Part shown: positions 45,482 through 54,846 of the stretch, one piece after another
Position numbering within the stretch: the stretch's first letter is position 1
How the letters are laid out: the number at the start of each line of letters is the position of its first letter
Source of the DNA: Acidimicrobiales bacterium
GTDB lineage: Bacteria > Actinomycetota > Acidimicrobiia > Acidimicrobiales > Aldehydirespiratoraceae
DNA length: 64,000 nucleotides
Direction: 5' to 3'
NCBI GenBank assembly: GCA_029246685.1
Contig: JAQWMR010000008.1
Coordinates: 29,185 to 93,184 of the forward strand
The notes under the pieces: model-generated
What the model was told of the DNA's origin: nothing
What the model saw: the letters and a program-made list of their open reading frames with translations, nothing else
The model's database searches: none
Program-made: the position numbers and the translations under genes

Positions 45482-46693
45482 ATGACCAAGCGCGCCGACG
45501 TCGCGATAGTTGGAGCCGGCATTCTCGGCCTCACCACCGCACGGGCGCTCCTCGCTCGCGATCCACAGCGGCGGATCGTCGTAATCGAGAAGGAGGAGCA
45601 CCCTGCCCATCATCAGACCGGGCGTAACAGCGGGGTTATCCACTCAGGGATCTACTACAAGCCGGACTCCGGCAAGACCGCGATGGTCGCGGCAGGGCGA
45701 GCCAACCTGATGGCCTTTCTCGATCAACACGGGATCACCTACGACATGTGCGGCAAGGTCGTTGTAGCCGTCTCCGGGGACGAACTGCCGCGGCTAGACG
45801 CGCTGGAAGTCCGGGCCGCCGAGAACCGGGTCGGTACCGAGCGACTCACTCGCGTCGGTTTGCGCGAGCGCGAACCCCATATCGAAGGTGTGGCCGCACT
45901 CCTCGTGCCGAGCGCCGGCATCGTCGACTACGGCACCGTCTGTCAGGCCCTCGTCGACGAACTCACTTCCGCCGGTGTCGAGATCCGCTACGGAACCAAA
46001 GTCACGTCGGCTGCGGTCGGCTCGGACGCTGTCGCGCTTTCGACCAACGGCGACAACCTTACCGTCGACTCGATCGTCAACTGCAGCGGGCTGCACTGTG
46101 ATCGCGTAGCCGCCGCAACCGGCGCCGACACCGGTGGCGTGCGGGTGATGCCGTTTCGCGGCGAGTACTACGAGCTGGCGCCCCACGCCCGCTCGCTTGT
46201 CAACCACCTCGTGTACCCGCTCCCCGATCCCGACTTCCCGTTCCTCGGCGTACACCTCACCCGCATGATCGACGGCTCGATTCACGCGGGGCCCAACGCC
46301 GTCCCCGCGCTGAAGCGGGAGGGTTACCGGTGGCGCGACATTTCCGTACGCGACTCTGCTGAGATCGCCTTCGACAAGCGAACGTGGGTCCTAGCCCGCA
46401 AGTACTGGCGGAAGGAAGCAGGAGAAATCCACCGCTCACTCAGCCGGCGGGCATTCCTCAAGGCCCTGCGCCGACTCTGCCCAGAGCTCGAACGACGTGA
46501 CCTCGAGCCATCGAGCTCCGGCGTCCGAGCCCAGGCTATTACGCCCGATGGGAGTCTTCTCGACGACTTTGCGTTCGCCGACAGCCCCCGCGCCGTTCAC
46601 GTGATGAACGCGCCGTCGCCAGCGGCTACCGCATCGTTCGCCATCGCCGAAACCGTGGCGGACCAGCACGATCGGGTGCTCGCCCAGATCTGA
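45482..46693 (+). CDS. lhgO: L-2-hydroxyglutarate oxidase-like FAD enzyme
   Basis: A 403-residue DAO-type flavoprotein: dinucleotide-binding VAIVGAGILGLTTARAL at the N-terminus, and the LhgO-typical HQTGRNSGVIHSGIYYKPDS, SAGIVDYGTVCQAL, FLGVHLTRMIDGSIHAGPNA and a C-terminal VRAQAITPDGSLLDDF. LhgO oxidises L-2-hydroxyglutarate to 2-oxoglutarate and passes electrons to quinone. The gene appears intact although surrounded by broken ones. No direct partner gene is adjacent. Confidence 0.88.
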   Translation: MTKRADVAIVGAGILGLTTARALLARDPQRRIVVIEKEEHPAHHQTGRNSGVIHSGIYYKPDSGKTAMVAAGRANLMAFLDQHGITYDMCGKVVVAVSGDELPRLDALEVRAAENRVGTERLTRVGLREREPHIEGVAALLVPSAGIVDYGTVCQALVDELTSAGVEIRYGTKVTSAAVGSDAVALSTNGDNLTVDSIVNCSGLHCDRVAAATGADTGGVRVMPFRGEYYELAPHARSLVNHLVYPLPDPDFPFLGVHLTRMIDGSIHAGPNAVPALKREGYRWRDISVRDSAEIAFDKRTWVLARKYWRKEAGEIHRSLSRRAFLKALRRLCPELERRDLEPSSSGVRAQAITPDGSLLDDFAFADSPRAVHVMNAPSPAATASFAIAETVADQHDRVLAQI

Positions 46694-46756
46694 CGCGCAC
46701 GGGCGTCTGCACCACATCTTCACATCAGTCGCCAGACTCCCGCACCGCAGGTTCTC

Positions 46757-46762
46757 TACCGT
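46757..46762 (+). promoter_or_regulatory. -10 element for response regulator
   Basis: TACCGT ends 7 nt before GTG 46770, which decides that start among several in-frame GTG codons. Confidence 0.35.
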
Positions 46763-46769
46763 GGTCGTC

Positions 46770-47438
46770 GTGGGGACACTTCTTGTTGTGGAAGACGAGC
46801 CGGCAATCGCCGACCCGGTGGCGGCGCGCTTGTAGGCAGCCGGTCAAGCTGTAGAGATCTGTAACGACGGTGCCGAGAGGGTCGAACGCTGCACAGTGCT
46901 CGAGCCAGACCTCGTGGTCCTCGACCTTCTGCTGCCGAACCTGGATGGTCTTGAGCTCTGTCGGCAGATCCAGACCGAGTGGCGCGTGCCCGTCGTCATG
47001 CTGACAGCCCGAGACGACGAAACCGACATGCTCATCAGCCTCGCGGCCGGCGCAGACGGCTACATCACCAAGCCCTTCAGACCCCGAGAGCTCATGGCCC
47101 GAGTGGACGCCGTGCTGCGCCGAGTGAGCGAAGAGTCGGCCCAGTCAAGGCCCGACTGCCAGCTCGGCGCGATCGAGATCTTCCGCGCAAGTCGACGAGC
47201 CCGGCTCGAGCAGCGCGACATCCATCTGACCCCAACCGGGTTCGATCTCCTTGCTCAGCTAGCCGCAGCGGCCCCGGCTGTGCTGAGTTGCGCACAGCTC
47301 CTCATCGCAGTGGGGGGCTACCGGGACGGCTCGGGGACGCGCACCGTCAACAGCCACGTGCGAGCAGTACGCCGAAAGCTCAGCGACGGCGCCGTTCGCA
47401 CAGTCCACGGTGTCGGCTACTCGATCGGAGACATCTGA
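46770..47438 (+). pseudogene. OmpR-family response regulator interrupted by in-frame TAG
   Basis: The frame from GTG 46770 encodes a receiver domain (TLLVVEDEPAIADPVAARL, VVLDLLLPNLDGLE with the phospho-acceptor Asp, TARDD, and YITKPFRPRELMARV with the conserved Lys) and a winged-helix output domain (HLTPTGFDLLAQLA, TVNSHVRAVRRKLSDG). TAG at 46833-46835 interrupts codon 22, in ARL*AAG, where Gln, Arg or Glu is usual. Downstream sequence is well preserved. Reinitiation would yield only a receiver lacking the acidic N-terminal pocket. Confidence 0.85.
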
Positions 47439-47790
47439 TGGCCCGCAGCCGAACACTCGACGTTATCTCGTCCATCAAGCTCAAGTTGTCTGCGATCATC
47501 GTGGGCGCCATCGCGATCGCCACGCTGGTCACACGATCGGCTTTCGCCTCGGCTGGCCCGTCTGGGTCCGACCCGTGATCTCCGGCACCATCGGCGTAGC
47601 TGTCGGCACGTTGTTCGGGTGGGGCGTCGTGCAGGTGCTGCCGGCCAACACGTTCGGCGGCTCGCTCACCATCCCGATCCCCCAGATCGCGGAGGTCGTC
47701 GTGCTCGCCGCCCTGGCCACCCTGGTGGCTGCGTGGCTCCCCGCCCGCCGCGCCGGAAAGCTCGACGTGCTGGACGCAATCTCGCACTGA
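47438..47790 (+). pseudogene. Chimera of histidine-kinase N-terminus and FtsX-like C-terminus
   Basis: ATG 47438 overlaps the stop of the regulator gene (TGATG) and begins a kinase-like N-terminus (SSIKLKLSAIIVGAIAIATL). A frameshift near 47530 follows, then the second membrane segment (GFRLGWPVWVRPV). This runs into the last 60 residues of an FtsX/MacB-type permease (LFGWGVVQVLPANTFGGS, AWLPARRAGKLDVLDAIS). The kinase catalytic core and most of the permease are absent, so a deletion joined two genes around 47580-47600. The intact permease at 48633-51776 ends in the same ARRAARLNVLDAISQE pattern. Confidence 0.8.
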
Positions 47791-47889
47791 CACGCTGCGA
47801 GTCCGGCTCGCCACAGCCCGGGGCCGGTGTCGTCGTCGCGACATCGGCCCTGCCTAGGCTGGCCCGCAGCCGACCCCCATGGAGCTCGA

Positions 47890-48633
47890 ATGACGCAGGC
47901 GATTGTCACCACCGGACCAGCGGCGCGGGCTGTGGGGGCCACGAAGATCTACGGCGAGGGCGACACCGAGGTGCGCGCACTCGATGGCGTCGACGTCGAG
48001 TTCGAACGGGCCAAGTTCACGGCGATCATGGGACCGTCCGGCTCCGGCAAGTCCACGCTCATGCATTGCCAAGCAGGCCTCGACACGTTGAGCGGCGGCC
48101 AGGTCTTCATCGGCGACACCGATTTGTCGCTTCTCGACGAGCGCGACCTCACCCTGCTGCGCCGCGATCACGTCGGTTTCGTGTTCCAGGCGTTCAACCT
48201 CGTGCCGACCCTCTCCGCACTCGAGAACATCACCCTGCCGATGGACCTCGCCGGGGTCACGCCGGACCAGGCGTGGCTCGACGAGGTGATCTCCACCGTC
48301 GGCCTCGGCGACCGCACGACCCATCGCCCGAACGAGCTCTCGGGCGGCCAGCAGCAGCGGGTGGCCGTCAGCCGCGCCCTCGCCAGCCGGCCCGAGATCA
48401 TCTTCGCCGACGAGCCCACAGGCAACCTCGATTCCACCACCGGCAACGAGATCCTCGACTTCATGAAGAAGGCGGTCGACGAACTCGGCCAGACCATCGT
48501 CATGGTCACCCACGACCCGGTGTCTGCCGCCTACGCGGACCGCGTCGTGTTTCTCGGCGACGGCAAGATCGTGGATGAGCTGATCGATCCCGACGCCGAG
48601 GCTGTGATCGATCACATGAAGCAGATCCGCTGA
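47890..48633 (+). CDS. ABC ATPase of MacB/LolD type
   Basis: A 247-residue ATPase with Walker A GPSGSGKST, signature LSGGQQQR, Walker B IIFADEPTGNLD and the LolD/MacB-typical LLRRDHVGFVFQAFNL. It is paired with the following FtsX-like permease, with which it overlaps (TGATG). Such pairs move lipoproteins, peptides or antibiotics or act as mechanotransmitters; the substrate is unknown. ATG 47890 has a GGAG site nearby. Confidence 0.92.
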   Translation: MTQAIVTTGPAARAVGATKIYGEGDTEVRALDGVDVEFERAKFTAIMGPSGSGKSTLMHCQAGLDTLSGGQVFIGDTDLSLLDERDLTLLRRDHVGFVFQAFNLVPTLSALENITLPMDLAGVTPDQAWLDEVISTVGLGDRTTHRPNELSGGQQQRVAVSRALASRPEIIFADEPTGNLDSTTGNEILDFMKKAVDELGQTIVMVTHDPVSAAYADRVVFLGDGKIVDELIDPDAEAVIDHMKQIR

Positions 48634-51600
48634 TGATCTGGAAGCTCATCCGCCGCAACGTCGCGGGGAAGCCGTTCCGCTTCTTCCTCACCTGCTCAGC
48701 GGTCACCGCAGGCGTGATGTTCACCGTGGGTGTGTTCGTGTTCACCGAAGGCATGCGAGCCGAGTTCGCGGCGCTCGCCGAGAGCATCGAGGGCGACACC
48801 GATCTTGCCGTGCGGACCCAAATCGAGTTCGGTGAGGACTCCAGCCGCCCGCCCTTCGACGTCGAGGTCGCCGACCTCGTGGAGTCGATTCCCGGGACGA
48901 CCTTCGTCCAGTCGTATGTACTCCAGGTCGGCAACATCACGTTCGCGGACGGCAGCGGGACAACACAGAGCTCACCCGGCGCCGGCGCCGTCGGGCTCAA
49001 CTGGCCCGACAACTCGGCGAACCCTCGTTTGTTCCTCATCGACGGACGGGCTCCGATGGGCCCCGGTGAGTTCGCCATCGACACCGACGCCTTCGCGGAC
49101 GGCGACTTCGAAATCGGCGGTCGCTACGACCTCACCGTTCCGGCTGGGATCGAGACCGGCTACGAGCTCGTCGGCACCTTCAACTTCGGCTCGCCAACTG
49201 TGAACGAGCTCCTCGGCGGCGTCCGCCAAATTGCGTTCGAAACGGCGACAGCGGTCGAACTGCTCAATGTCGGCGCTGGTCTCGATCGCGTGGAGTTCTC
49301 TCTATCTCCGGGCGCAAACCGCGCCCAGGTCAAGGCCGACGTCGCAGCAGCCGTCGCCGCGGTCTACGGAACCACCCTCGAAGTCGTCGATGGCGAGTTG
49401 ATCCTCGCGGAGCAGGAGGAGGAGTTCGACGAGATCATCAGCGTCTTCCGCACCGTCCTTCTCGTATTTGCGATCATCATTCTCGCCGTGTCGGCGTTCG
49501 TGATCTACAACGTCTTCACGATCCTCATCGGCCAGCGCATCCGCGAGCTCGGACTGATGCGGGCCATCGGGGCGACCGGCCGCCAGGTCACTCAGGCACT
49601 CCTCGGCGAAGCCCTCATGGTCGGTATTGCATCGACTGCCATGGGCATCGTGGCGGGCATCGGATTCGGCTGGGGTCAGGGCTGGCTGCTCAGCCAGCTC
49701 GAGTTCGGGCCGGGCAACAACAACCTCGTCATCACCTCCTGGACGCTTGTCTGGGGCGTGGTGCTCGGCATCGGCGTCACAATGGCGAGCGCGACGGTGC
49801 CGGCGCTGCGGGCCCGCCACCTGAGTCCGATGGCCGCTCTGCGAGAAGACGCTCGACTCACGCAGGTCGTGCCGGCCCGCAACTACCTGATCGGTGTTCC
49901 GTTCGTCGTGATCGGCTGGACACTCCTGATCATCGGCCTCTCGATCGGCGGCGACTCATCGTGGCCGGTATGGGTCGTCGTCCCGCTCTTCGGCTTCACC
50001 GCCGCGTTCGCCAACGCATACGGCCTTCGCCGCATCGATGCGAAGCTCGGCCGGTTCGCCATGCTGGGCTTCGGCGGAATCACGATCGTTCTCACCGTGG
50101 TTCTCGATCTCGCCGTGGGAGAATTGCTTCTGCTTCTGGCAGTCGCGGCGATCACCTTGTTCCTTGGTGTGAACGCGATCAGTCCCAGCCTTGCGCAACC
50201 GGTCAGCAACATCATCGGCCGCTGGCCGCTGGCCATGCTGCTCGGCATCGGTGGCGTCGCGATCGTGGTCATCGGCAGCCTCATGACACTGGGCGCAGCC
50301 GCGCTCGTGATCTTCTCGCTCTTCACCCTCATCACCGACTTCGGCGCCGCCGGACTGCTCGCGGTCCCGGGGTCACTGCTGCTGATGGCGGTCGGCGCGG
50401 CCGTCCTCCTGCTCGGGGTTCGGGCCGTCGATGCTTCGTTCATCATGGGATGGCGGGCCAGCGAGGTGATCATCGGCCTCGTTACCTTCCTGGTCGGGGC
50501 GGCCGGAGTCATCGTGATCCTCGGAGGCCTCACCGCGCCGCTCTCGGGAGACTGGGGCGGGCTCATCGGGGTCCCGATCGGCGCGGTCGTGGCCGCGCTT
50601 GCCGTCGTGGCCCGCCGCGCCTGGTTGCCGGCATCGATGAAATCCAACGCTCGCATGGCCCGCGAGAACGCCGGCCGTAGCCCTCGCCGCACTGCGTCCG
50701 CCGCCGCTGCGCTCATGATCGGCGTCGCGCTGGTCAGCACGGCCGCGGTCGTCACGGAATCGTTCAAGCTCACCTTCGCCGACGTTCTCGCGGAGCGAGT
50801 GATCTCGGACTTCTTCATCTCAAACGAGAACAACTTCAATCCAGAGGCCGGGTTCAGTCGAGACCTCGCCGACGACATCGCGTCGATCAGCGAAGTCGAG
50901 TCCACGATCAGTTTCCGGTTCGTTTTCGAGGCGTTCCAACTCTCCACCGACGGCTCGACCCGCGACGCCAGCGCCGTCTCGCTCACGACCTCGTTCGACC
51001 ACTTCGATCCGGGATTCGTCGAGATCGACCGCGGTCTCGTCGGGCCCGACTCGTTGTGGCTCCACGAGGACGTCGCCGACGATGCCGGTCTCTCTGTGGG
51101 AGATGCGCTCGCGATCACCTTCAACGACGGCACCATGGAGCCGGTTCGATTGACCGCGATCTACGAGGATCTCGCCATCTTCGGATCATCCGTCGTCGAC
51201 GAGACACTCTGGGATCGCCACTTCCCCACCAGCCAGGACCAGTTCCTCAGCATCGTCCTGACCGATGGGGCCGACATCGGCACCGCGAAGGCCGCCATCG
51301 AAGACGCTTCGGACGGTTACGCCGTGATCGTCGACACCCGCGACGAGTTCCAGGATCGCCAAGAAGGCCAGATCGACGCCGTGCTCCAGATCTTCACTGT
51401 CCTGCTGCTCGCCGCGATCATGGTCGCTCTGCTGGGCATCTCGATCACACTCGCTCTCTCGGTGTTCGAGCGAACCCGTGAACTCGGGCTCGTCCGAGCC
51501 GTCGGTATGACCCAACAGCAGATGATGCGGATGGTGCTCTTCGAGGGAGCGATCATCGCCGCGTTCGGCGGGTTTCTCGGGGTCGCGCTCGGCGCCGTGT

Positions 51601-51776
51601 TCGGGTCTGCCGCCGTCACGGTGATCCCGGACACATTCATCTCGCAGCTCTCGGTCCCGGTCGGTCTTCTCGTGCAGTACATGGCGCTCGCCTCGGTCTT
51701 CGGCATCGGCGCAGCGATCATTCCGGCCCGACGCGCGGCCCGGCTCAACGTGCTCGACGCGATCTCGCAGGAGTAG
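48633..51776 (+). CDS. FtsX-like ABC permease (MacB-type, ten-helix form)
   Basis: A 1047-residue permease. Membrane helix 1 at about residues 15-37 is followed by an extracytoplasmic domain of about 220 residues, then a FtsX core (around 270-400), a run of added helices (around 425-640), a second N-terminal-like helix near residue 690, a second extracytoplasmic domain, and a final FtsX core ending ARRAARLNVLDAISQE. This double arrangement is usual for actinobacterial FtsX-like permeases of about 850-1050 residues. It works with the ATPase upstream. Confidence 0.9.
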   Translation: MIWKLIRRNVAGKPFRFFLTCSAVTAGVMFTVGVFVFTEGMRAEFAALAESIEGDTDLAVRTQIEFGEDSSRPPFDVEVADLVESIPGTTFVQSYVLQVGNITFADGSGTTQSSPGAGAVGLNWPDNSANPRLFLIDGRAPMGPGEFAIDTDAFADGDFEIGGRYDLTVPAGIETGYELVGTFNFGSPTVNELLGGVRQIAFETATAVELLNVGAGLDRVEFSLSPGANRAQVKADVAAAVAAVYGTTLEVVDGELILAEQEEEFDEIISVFRTVLLVFAIIILAVSAFVIYNVFTILIGQRIRELGLMRAIGATGRQVTQALLGEALMVGIASTAMGIVAGIGFGWGQGWLLSQLEFGPGNNNLVITSWTLVWGVVLGIGVTMASATVPALRARHLSPMAALREDARLTQVVPARNYLIGVPFVVIGWTLLIIGLSIGGDSSWPVWVVVPLFGFTAAFANAYGLRRIDAKLGRFAMLGFGGITIVLTVVLDLAVGELLLLLAVAAITLFLGVNAISPSLAQPVSNIIGRWPLAMLLGIGGVAIVVIGSLMTLGAAALVIFSLFTLITDFGAAGLLAVPGSLLLMAVGAAVLLLGVRAVDASFIMGWRASEVIIGLVTFLVGAAGVIVILGGLTAPLSGDWGGLIGVPIGAVVAALAVVARRAWLPASMKSNARMARENAGRSPRRTASAAAALMIGVALVSTAAVVTESFKLTFADVLAERVISDFFISNENNFNPEAGFSRDLADDIASISEVESTISFRFVFEAFQLSTDGSTRDASAVSLTTSFDHFDPGFVEIDRGLVGPDSLWLHEDVADDAGLSVGDALAITFNDGTMEPVRLTAIYEDLAIFGSSVVDETLWDRHFPTSQDQFLSIVLTDGADIGTAKAAIEDASDGYAVIVDTRDEFQDRQEGQIDAVLQIFTVLLLAAIMVALLGISITLALSVFERTRELGLVRAVGMTQQQMMRMVLFEGAIIAAFGGFLGVALGAVFGSAAVTVIPDTFISQLSVPVGLLVQYMALASVFGIGAAIIPARRAARLNVLDAISQE

Positions 51777-51852
51777 TCACCGGTTCGAGTGGGTCGAACG
51801 GCCCATTAACGCCTCAAGCGCAGACGTTTTCCGCCGACAGAACTACTGATGG

Positions 51853-52509
51853 ATGGTTCCGACGACAGGCGTGGAAACCATGACAACTGAGAACGTGACC
51901 GTGGTGGTCGCTGGCGACCCCGGTCTCGGGGATCCCTTGCGAGCCCCAGAGTTCACCGGCGTGCACGTCATCGACCACGTCCCCACCGGCAACGAGGCTG
52001 TAGCGCGAGTCCTCCAGGACCTTCCCGACGTGCTGTTTCTCGACACCAGACTCGAAGAGCCCGACGCCCGCGCTGTGTGTCGCCGACTTCGAGAGTGGGC
52101 ACCGGCCACCAAAGTGCTCGCCGCGACCCGACTCGACGATGAGAACGCCTACACCACCGTTGTGGCCGGAGCGTTCGGTGCGGTGTTCCTCGACGACCAC
52201 GACGAAACCGTCGCGCGCGCAATCCGCGACGTCTCCCGCGGCGAGGCATCGCTGCAGGCACGTATGGCGCTGCGCCTGCTCCACGACATCGACGCATGGA
52301 CCCAGCGCTCAGCTGACCCGCTCTACCCGCCGCCCACGCTGACGGCCACCGAACGCGAGGTGCTCGGCCGCATCGGTGAGGGCGTCGACAGCGCGGCGTC
52401 GCACTCGGTCACTGCGCATCTCGTGAACCTCCACGCCGGATTCGCGGTCGCAAAGCTGCACCGCTATGTCCACGGCGCAGAGCGCATCGCGGCCGCCGAG
52501 CAGCAGTAG
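51853..52509 (+). CDS. NarL/FixJ-like regulator with divergent receiver and helix-turn-helix
   Basis: A 218-residue protein. The first half has a receiver-like pattern (VTVVVAGDPGLGDPL, DLPDVLFLDTRLEEPDARAV with a candidate Asp, ATRLDDENAYTTVV). The second half opens with LTATEREVLGRIGEGVD, as in LuxR/NarL helix-turn-helix domains, but continues with an unusual SVTAHLVNLHAGFAVAKLH. The acidic pocket and the conserved Lys of true receivers are not clear, so phosphorylation is doubtful. The start may be ATG 51853 or ATG 51880. Confidence 0.65.
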   Translation: MVPTTGVETMTTENVTVVVAGDPGLGDPLRAPEFTGVHVIDHVPTGNEAVARVLQDLPDVLFLDTRLEEPDARAVCRRLREWAPATKVLAATRLDDENAYTTVVAGAFGAVFLDDHDETVARAIRDVSRGEASLQARMALRLLHDIDAWTQRSADPLYPPPTLTATEREVLGRIGEGVDSAASHSVTAHLVNLHAGFAVAKLHRYVHGAERIAAAEQQ

Positions 52510-52530
52510 CTCTCGCCCGGACCCGTACCG

Positions 52531-53302
52531 TCAGCTCTGGCAGCGCGGGCACCACCAGGTGATGCGCCCCTGGCCGCCCTGCTTGGTGGTTCGAATGCCG
52601 ACGCCGCACTCGCGACATCCCTGACGCTCGCGCCCGTAGACCGCGAGCCCACCCCTCAGCGTCTCGCGGCGCCAGCGGCCGAGGTTCGCCTGCAGTTGCG
52701 CCGCGGCAGTCTCATACAGCGCCCGCCGAGTAGCCGCGTCGATCTCGCCGAGCGTTCGGAACGGATCGATGCCACAGGCGAAGAGCGATTCGCACTGGTA
52801 GGCGGCGAGCGAATCGACAACGTCGGCGGGGAAAGGATGCTCCGGGGCGAGCCGGTAGTCGACCGAGATCACAACGGCCTGGCAGGCGTCGGAGAGCATC
52901 GTGCAAAGGGTGTGGTCGGTGTCGAGACCGCCGATCACACCGCCGCCCTGGTGGAACCAGACGATCGCGGCGGATCGACCCGACGTTCGGGGCGGGTGGT
53001 AGAGGCGGACGGGAATGTCGCGCGCTGGGCCCGGGATCGTGCACCGACACCTCGGCAACAGGGGCGCCCGATGCGATCTCGGCCATTGTGTCGAAACCGT
53101 CTCGGATCTTTTGCGGCGTGACGTCCGAGTCTGCGCTGCGGGCGCGGGCTGCTTGGACGAGCGAGGCGTAGGCGTGGATCTGAAGATCGAGGGTGTGGCC
53201 GTCGATCGTGGGGGGCTCGCCATGCCGGCGCCGCAACACCGCTTTGGGGAGGCGGCGTTGCCCTCGGGCGAGGGCCTTGCCGATGCGATCTTGGACGCTC
53301 AT
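52531..53302 (-). pseudogene. Chimera of alpha/beta hydrolase N-terminus and Fpg/Nei C-terminus
   Basis: From ATG 53302, which overlaps the guaB stop (ATGA), the frame starts an HSL-type hydrolase. A frameshift near 53025 precedes the diagnostic IVWFHQGGGVIGGLDTDHT and VVISVDYRLAPEHPFPADVV. At about 52795 the sequence becomes the C-terminal part of a formamidopyrimidine-DNA glycosylase: LFACGIDPFRTLGEIDAATR, GLAVYGRERQGCRECG and WWCPRCQ, the complete CxxC-CxxC zinc finger. Neither enzyme keeps its catalytic residues. A deletion joining two genes plus a frameshift explains it. Confidence 0.8.
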
Positions 53303-54747
53303 TCGTCGCGTAGGACGGTGATGTCGTGGGGATGGCTCTCGCGAAGGCCGGCACCGGTAATGCGGGTGAGCCTGGTGCGGTGGCGAAGGTCGTCGAGGTC
53401 AGCGGCGCCGGCGTAGCCCATGCCCGACCGGAGGCCGCCGACGATCTGGCTGATGAGCTCCGACATCGGACCGGCGTACCGGACACGACCTTCGACACCT
53501 TCGGCGACGTGCTTGCCAGGGGCTTGGCCGGTGCCGTAGCGATCTTTCGCCAGGCCCCGCATCGCGCCCGAGGAGCCCATACCCCGGTAGGTCTTCCACA
53601 TCGCCCCGTCGACGAGCTCGAGTTCGCCCGGTGCCTCGTCGACACCGGCGAGCAGGTTGCCGAGCATGACGGCGTCGGCGCCGGCGACGAACGCCTTGAC
53701 GATGTCGCCGGAGGTGACGATGCCACCGTCGGCAATGATTTGGACGCCGAGTTCACGGGCGGCTTGGACGCATTCGTGGATGGCGGTCATCTGAGGCATG
53801 CCCGCACCGGCGACGATGCGGGTGGTGCAGATGCTGCCGGCTCCCACGCCGACCTTGATGACGTCGGCGCCGGCTTCGACGAGGGTCTCGACGCCTTCTC
53901 GCGTGACGACGTTGCCGCCGACGACCGGGAGATCGGGCCAACCCTTCTTGATGGTTCGGACCGCATCGACGACCCCCTGGGTGTGGCCGTGGGCGGTGTC
54001 GATCACGATCATGTCGACGCCGGCGGCCTCGAGGGCTTCGGTGCGCTCGGCGACATCGGTGACACCGACTGCCGCAGCGACCTGGAGCCGCCCGTTCGTA
54101 TCGAGGGTTGCGTTGGGGTGCTCGATGCGCTTGTCGATGTCTTTGACCGTGATGAGGCCCTGGAGCACGCCGGCGTCGTCGACCAACGGCAGCTTCTCGA
54201 TACGATGCTCGTGCAGCACCTCGACGGCTTCCTCGAGGCTGGTACCGACGGGTGCGGTGACCAGACCGTCGGCGGTCATGAAGTCGGTGACGGGCTGGGA
54301 GTACTGATCCGGGGTGCAGAACCGCACATCGCGGTTGGTGAGGATGCCGACAAGACGACCGTCGGGATCACAGATCGGCACACCGCTGATCTTGTGCCGG
54401 GCCATCAGCGCCTCGGCATCGTCGAGTGTGGACGTGGGCGGGAGGCTGATCGGCGCCGAGATCATGCCGGCCTGGGCCCGCTTGACCCGGTCGACCTCCT
54501 CGGCCTGCTGCTCGATGGTGAGGTTGCGGTGCAGCACCCCGATCCCACCGGCTCGAGCAATGGCGATCGCCAACGGCGATTCGGTGACAGTGTCCATCGC
54601 CGCCGACATCAACGGCACGGCCAACTCGATCCCTGCCAAGGACGTGGAGGTGTCGACTTCGGTGGGCAGGACTTCGCTCCAACCGGGGACGACCAGCACG
54701 TCGTCGAAGGTGAGCGCCTCGGAACCGGAAAGCACCTCGTCGTTCAT
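53299..54747 (-). CDS. guaB: Inosine-5'-monophosphate dehydrogenase
   Basis: A 482-residue IMP dehydrogenase, normal length. The order is catalytic barrel start ([17 protein letters not shown]), two CBS domains inserted at about residues 95-205 ([39 protein letters not shown]), and the catalytic loop [11 protein letters not shown] with Cys307. The flap with [10 protein letters not shown] follows. It converts IMP to XMP in GTP synthesis. A TATCGT hexamer ends 6 nt before ATG 54747, suggesting a leaderless message. The stop overlaps the chimeric hydrolase gene. Confidence 0.96.
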   Translation of the reverse strand: MNDEVLSGSEALTFDDVLVVPGWSEVLPTEVDTSTSLAGIELAVPLMSAAMDTVTESPLAIAIARAGGIGVLHRNLTIEQQAEEVDRVKRAQAGMISAPISLPPTSTLDDAEALMARHKISGVPICDPDGRLVGILTNRDVRFCTPDQYSQPVTDFMTADGLVTAPVGTSLEEAVEVLHEHRIEKLPLVDDAGVLQGLITVKDIDKRIEHPNATLDTNGRLQVAAAVGVTDVAERTEALEAAGVDMIVIDTAHGHTQGVVDAVRTIKKGWPDLPVVGGNVVTREGVETLVEAGADVIKVGVGAGSICTTRIVAGAGMPQMTAIHECVQAARELGVQIIADGGIVTSGDIVKAFVAGADAVMLGNLLAGVDEAPGELELVDGAMWKTYRGMGSSGAMRGLAKDRYGTGQAPGKHVAEGVEGRVRYAGPMSELISQIVGGLRSGMGYAGAADLDDLRHRTRLTRITGAGLRESHPHDITVLRDE

Positions 54748-54753
54748 CGTCTC

Positions 54754-54759
54754 ACGATA
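54754..54759 (-). promoter_or_regulatory. -10 element for guaB
   Basis: TATCGT on the minus strand ends 6 nt before the guaB ATG; no Shine-Dalgarno sequence. Confidence 0.4.
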
Positions 54760-54833
54760 GAGGCGTACATCCGCAGGCGCCGACCAATCTGCTCAGATAG
54801 CCATCCGTTCTGAACGCGAACGGCAGCATGCAG

Positions 54834-54839
54834 TATCCT
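54834..54839 (+). promoter_or_regulatory. -10 element for aminotransferase gene
   Basis: TATCCT ends 7 nt before ATG 54847; leaderless start proposed for the first gene of the polysaccharide island. Confidence 0.4.
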
Positions 54840-54846
54840 CGTCAGG

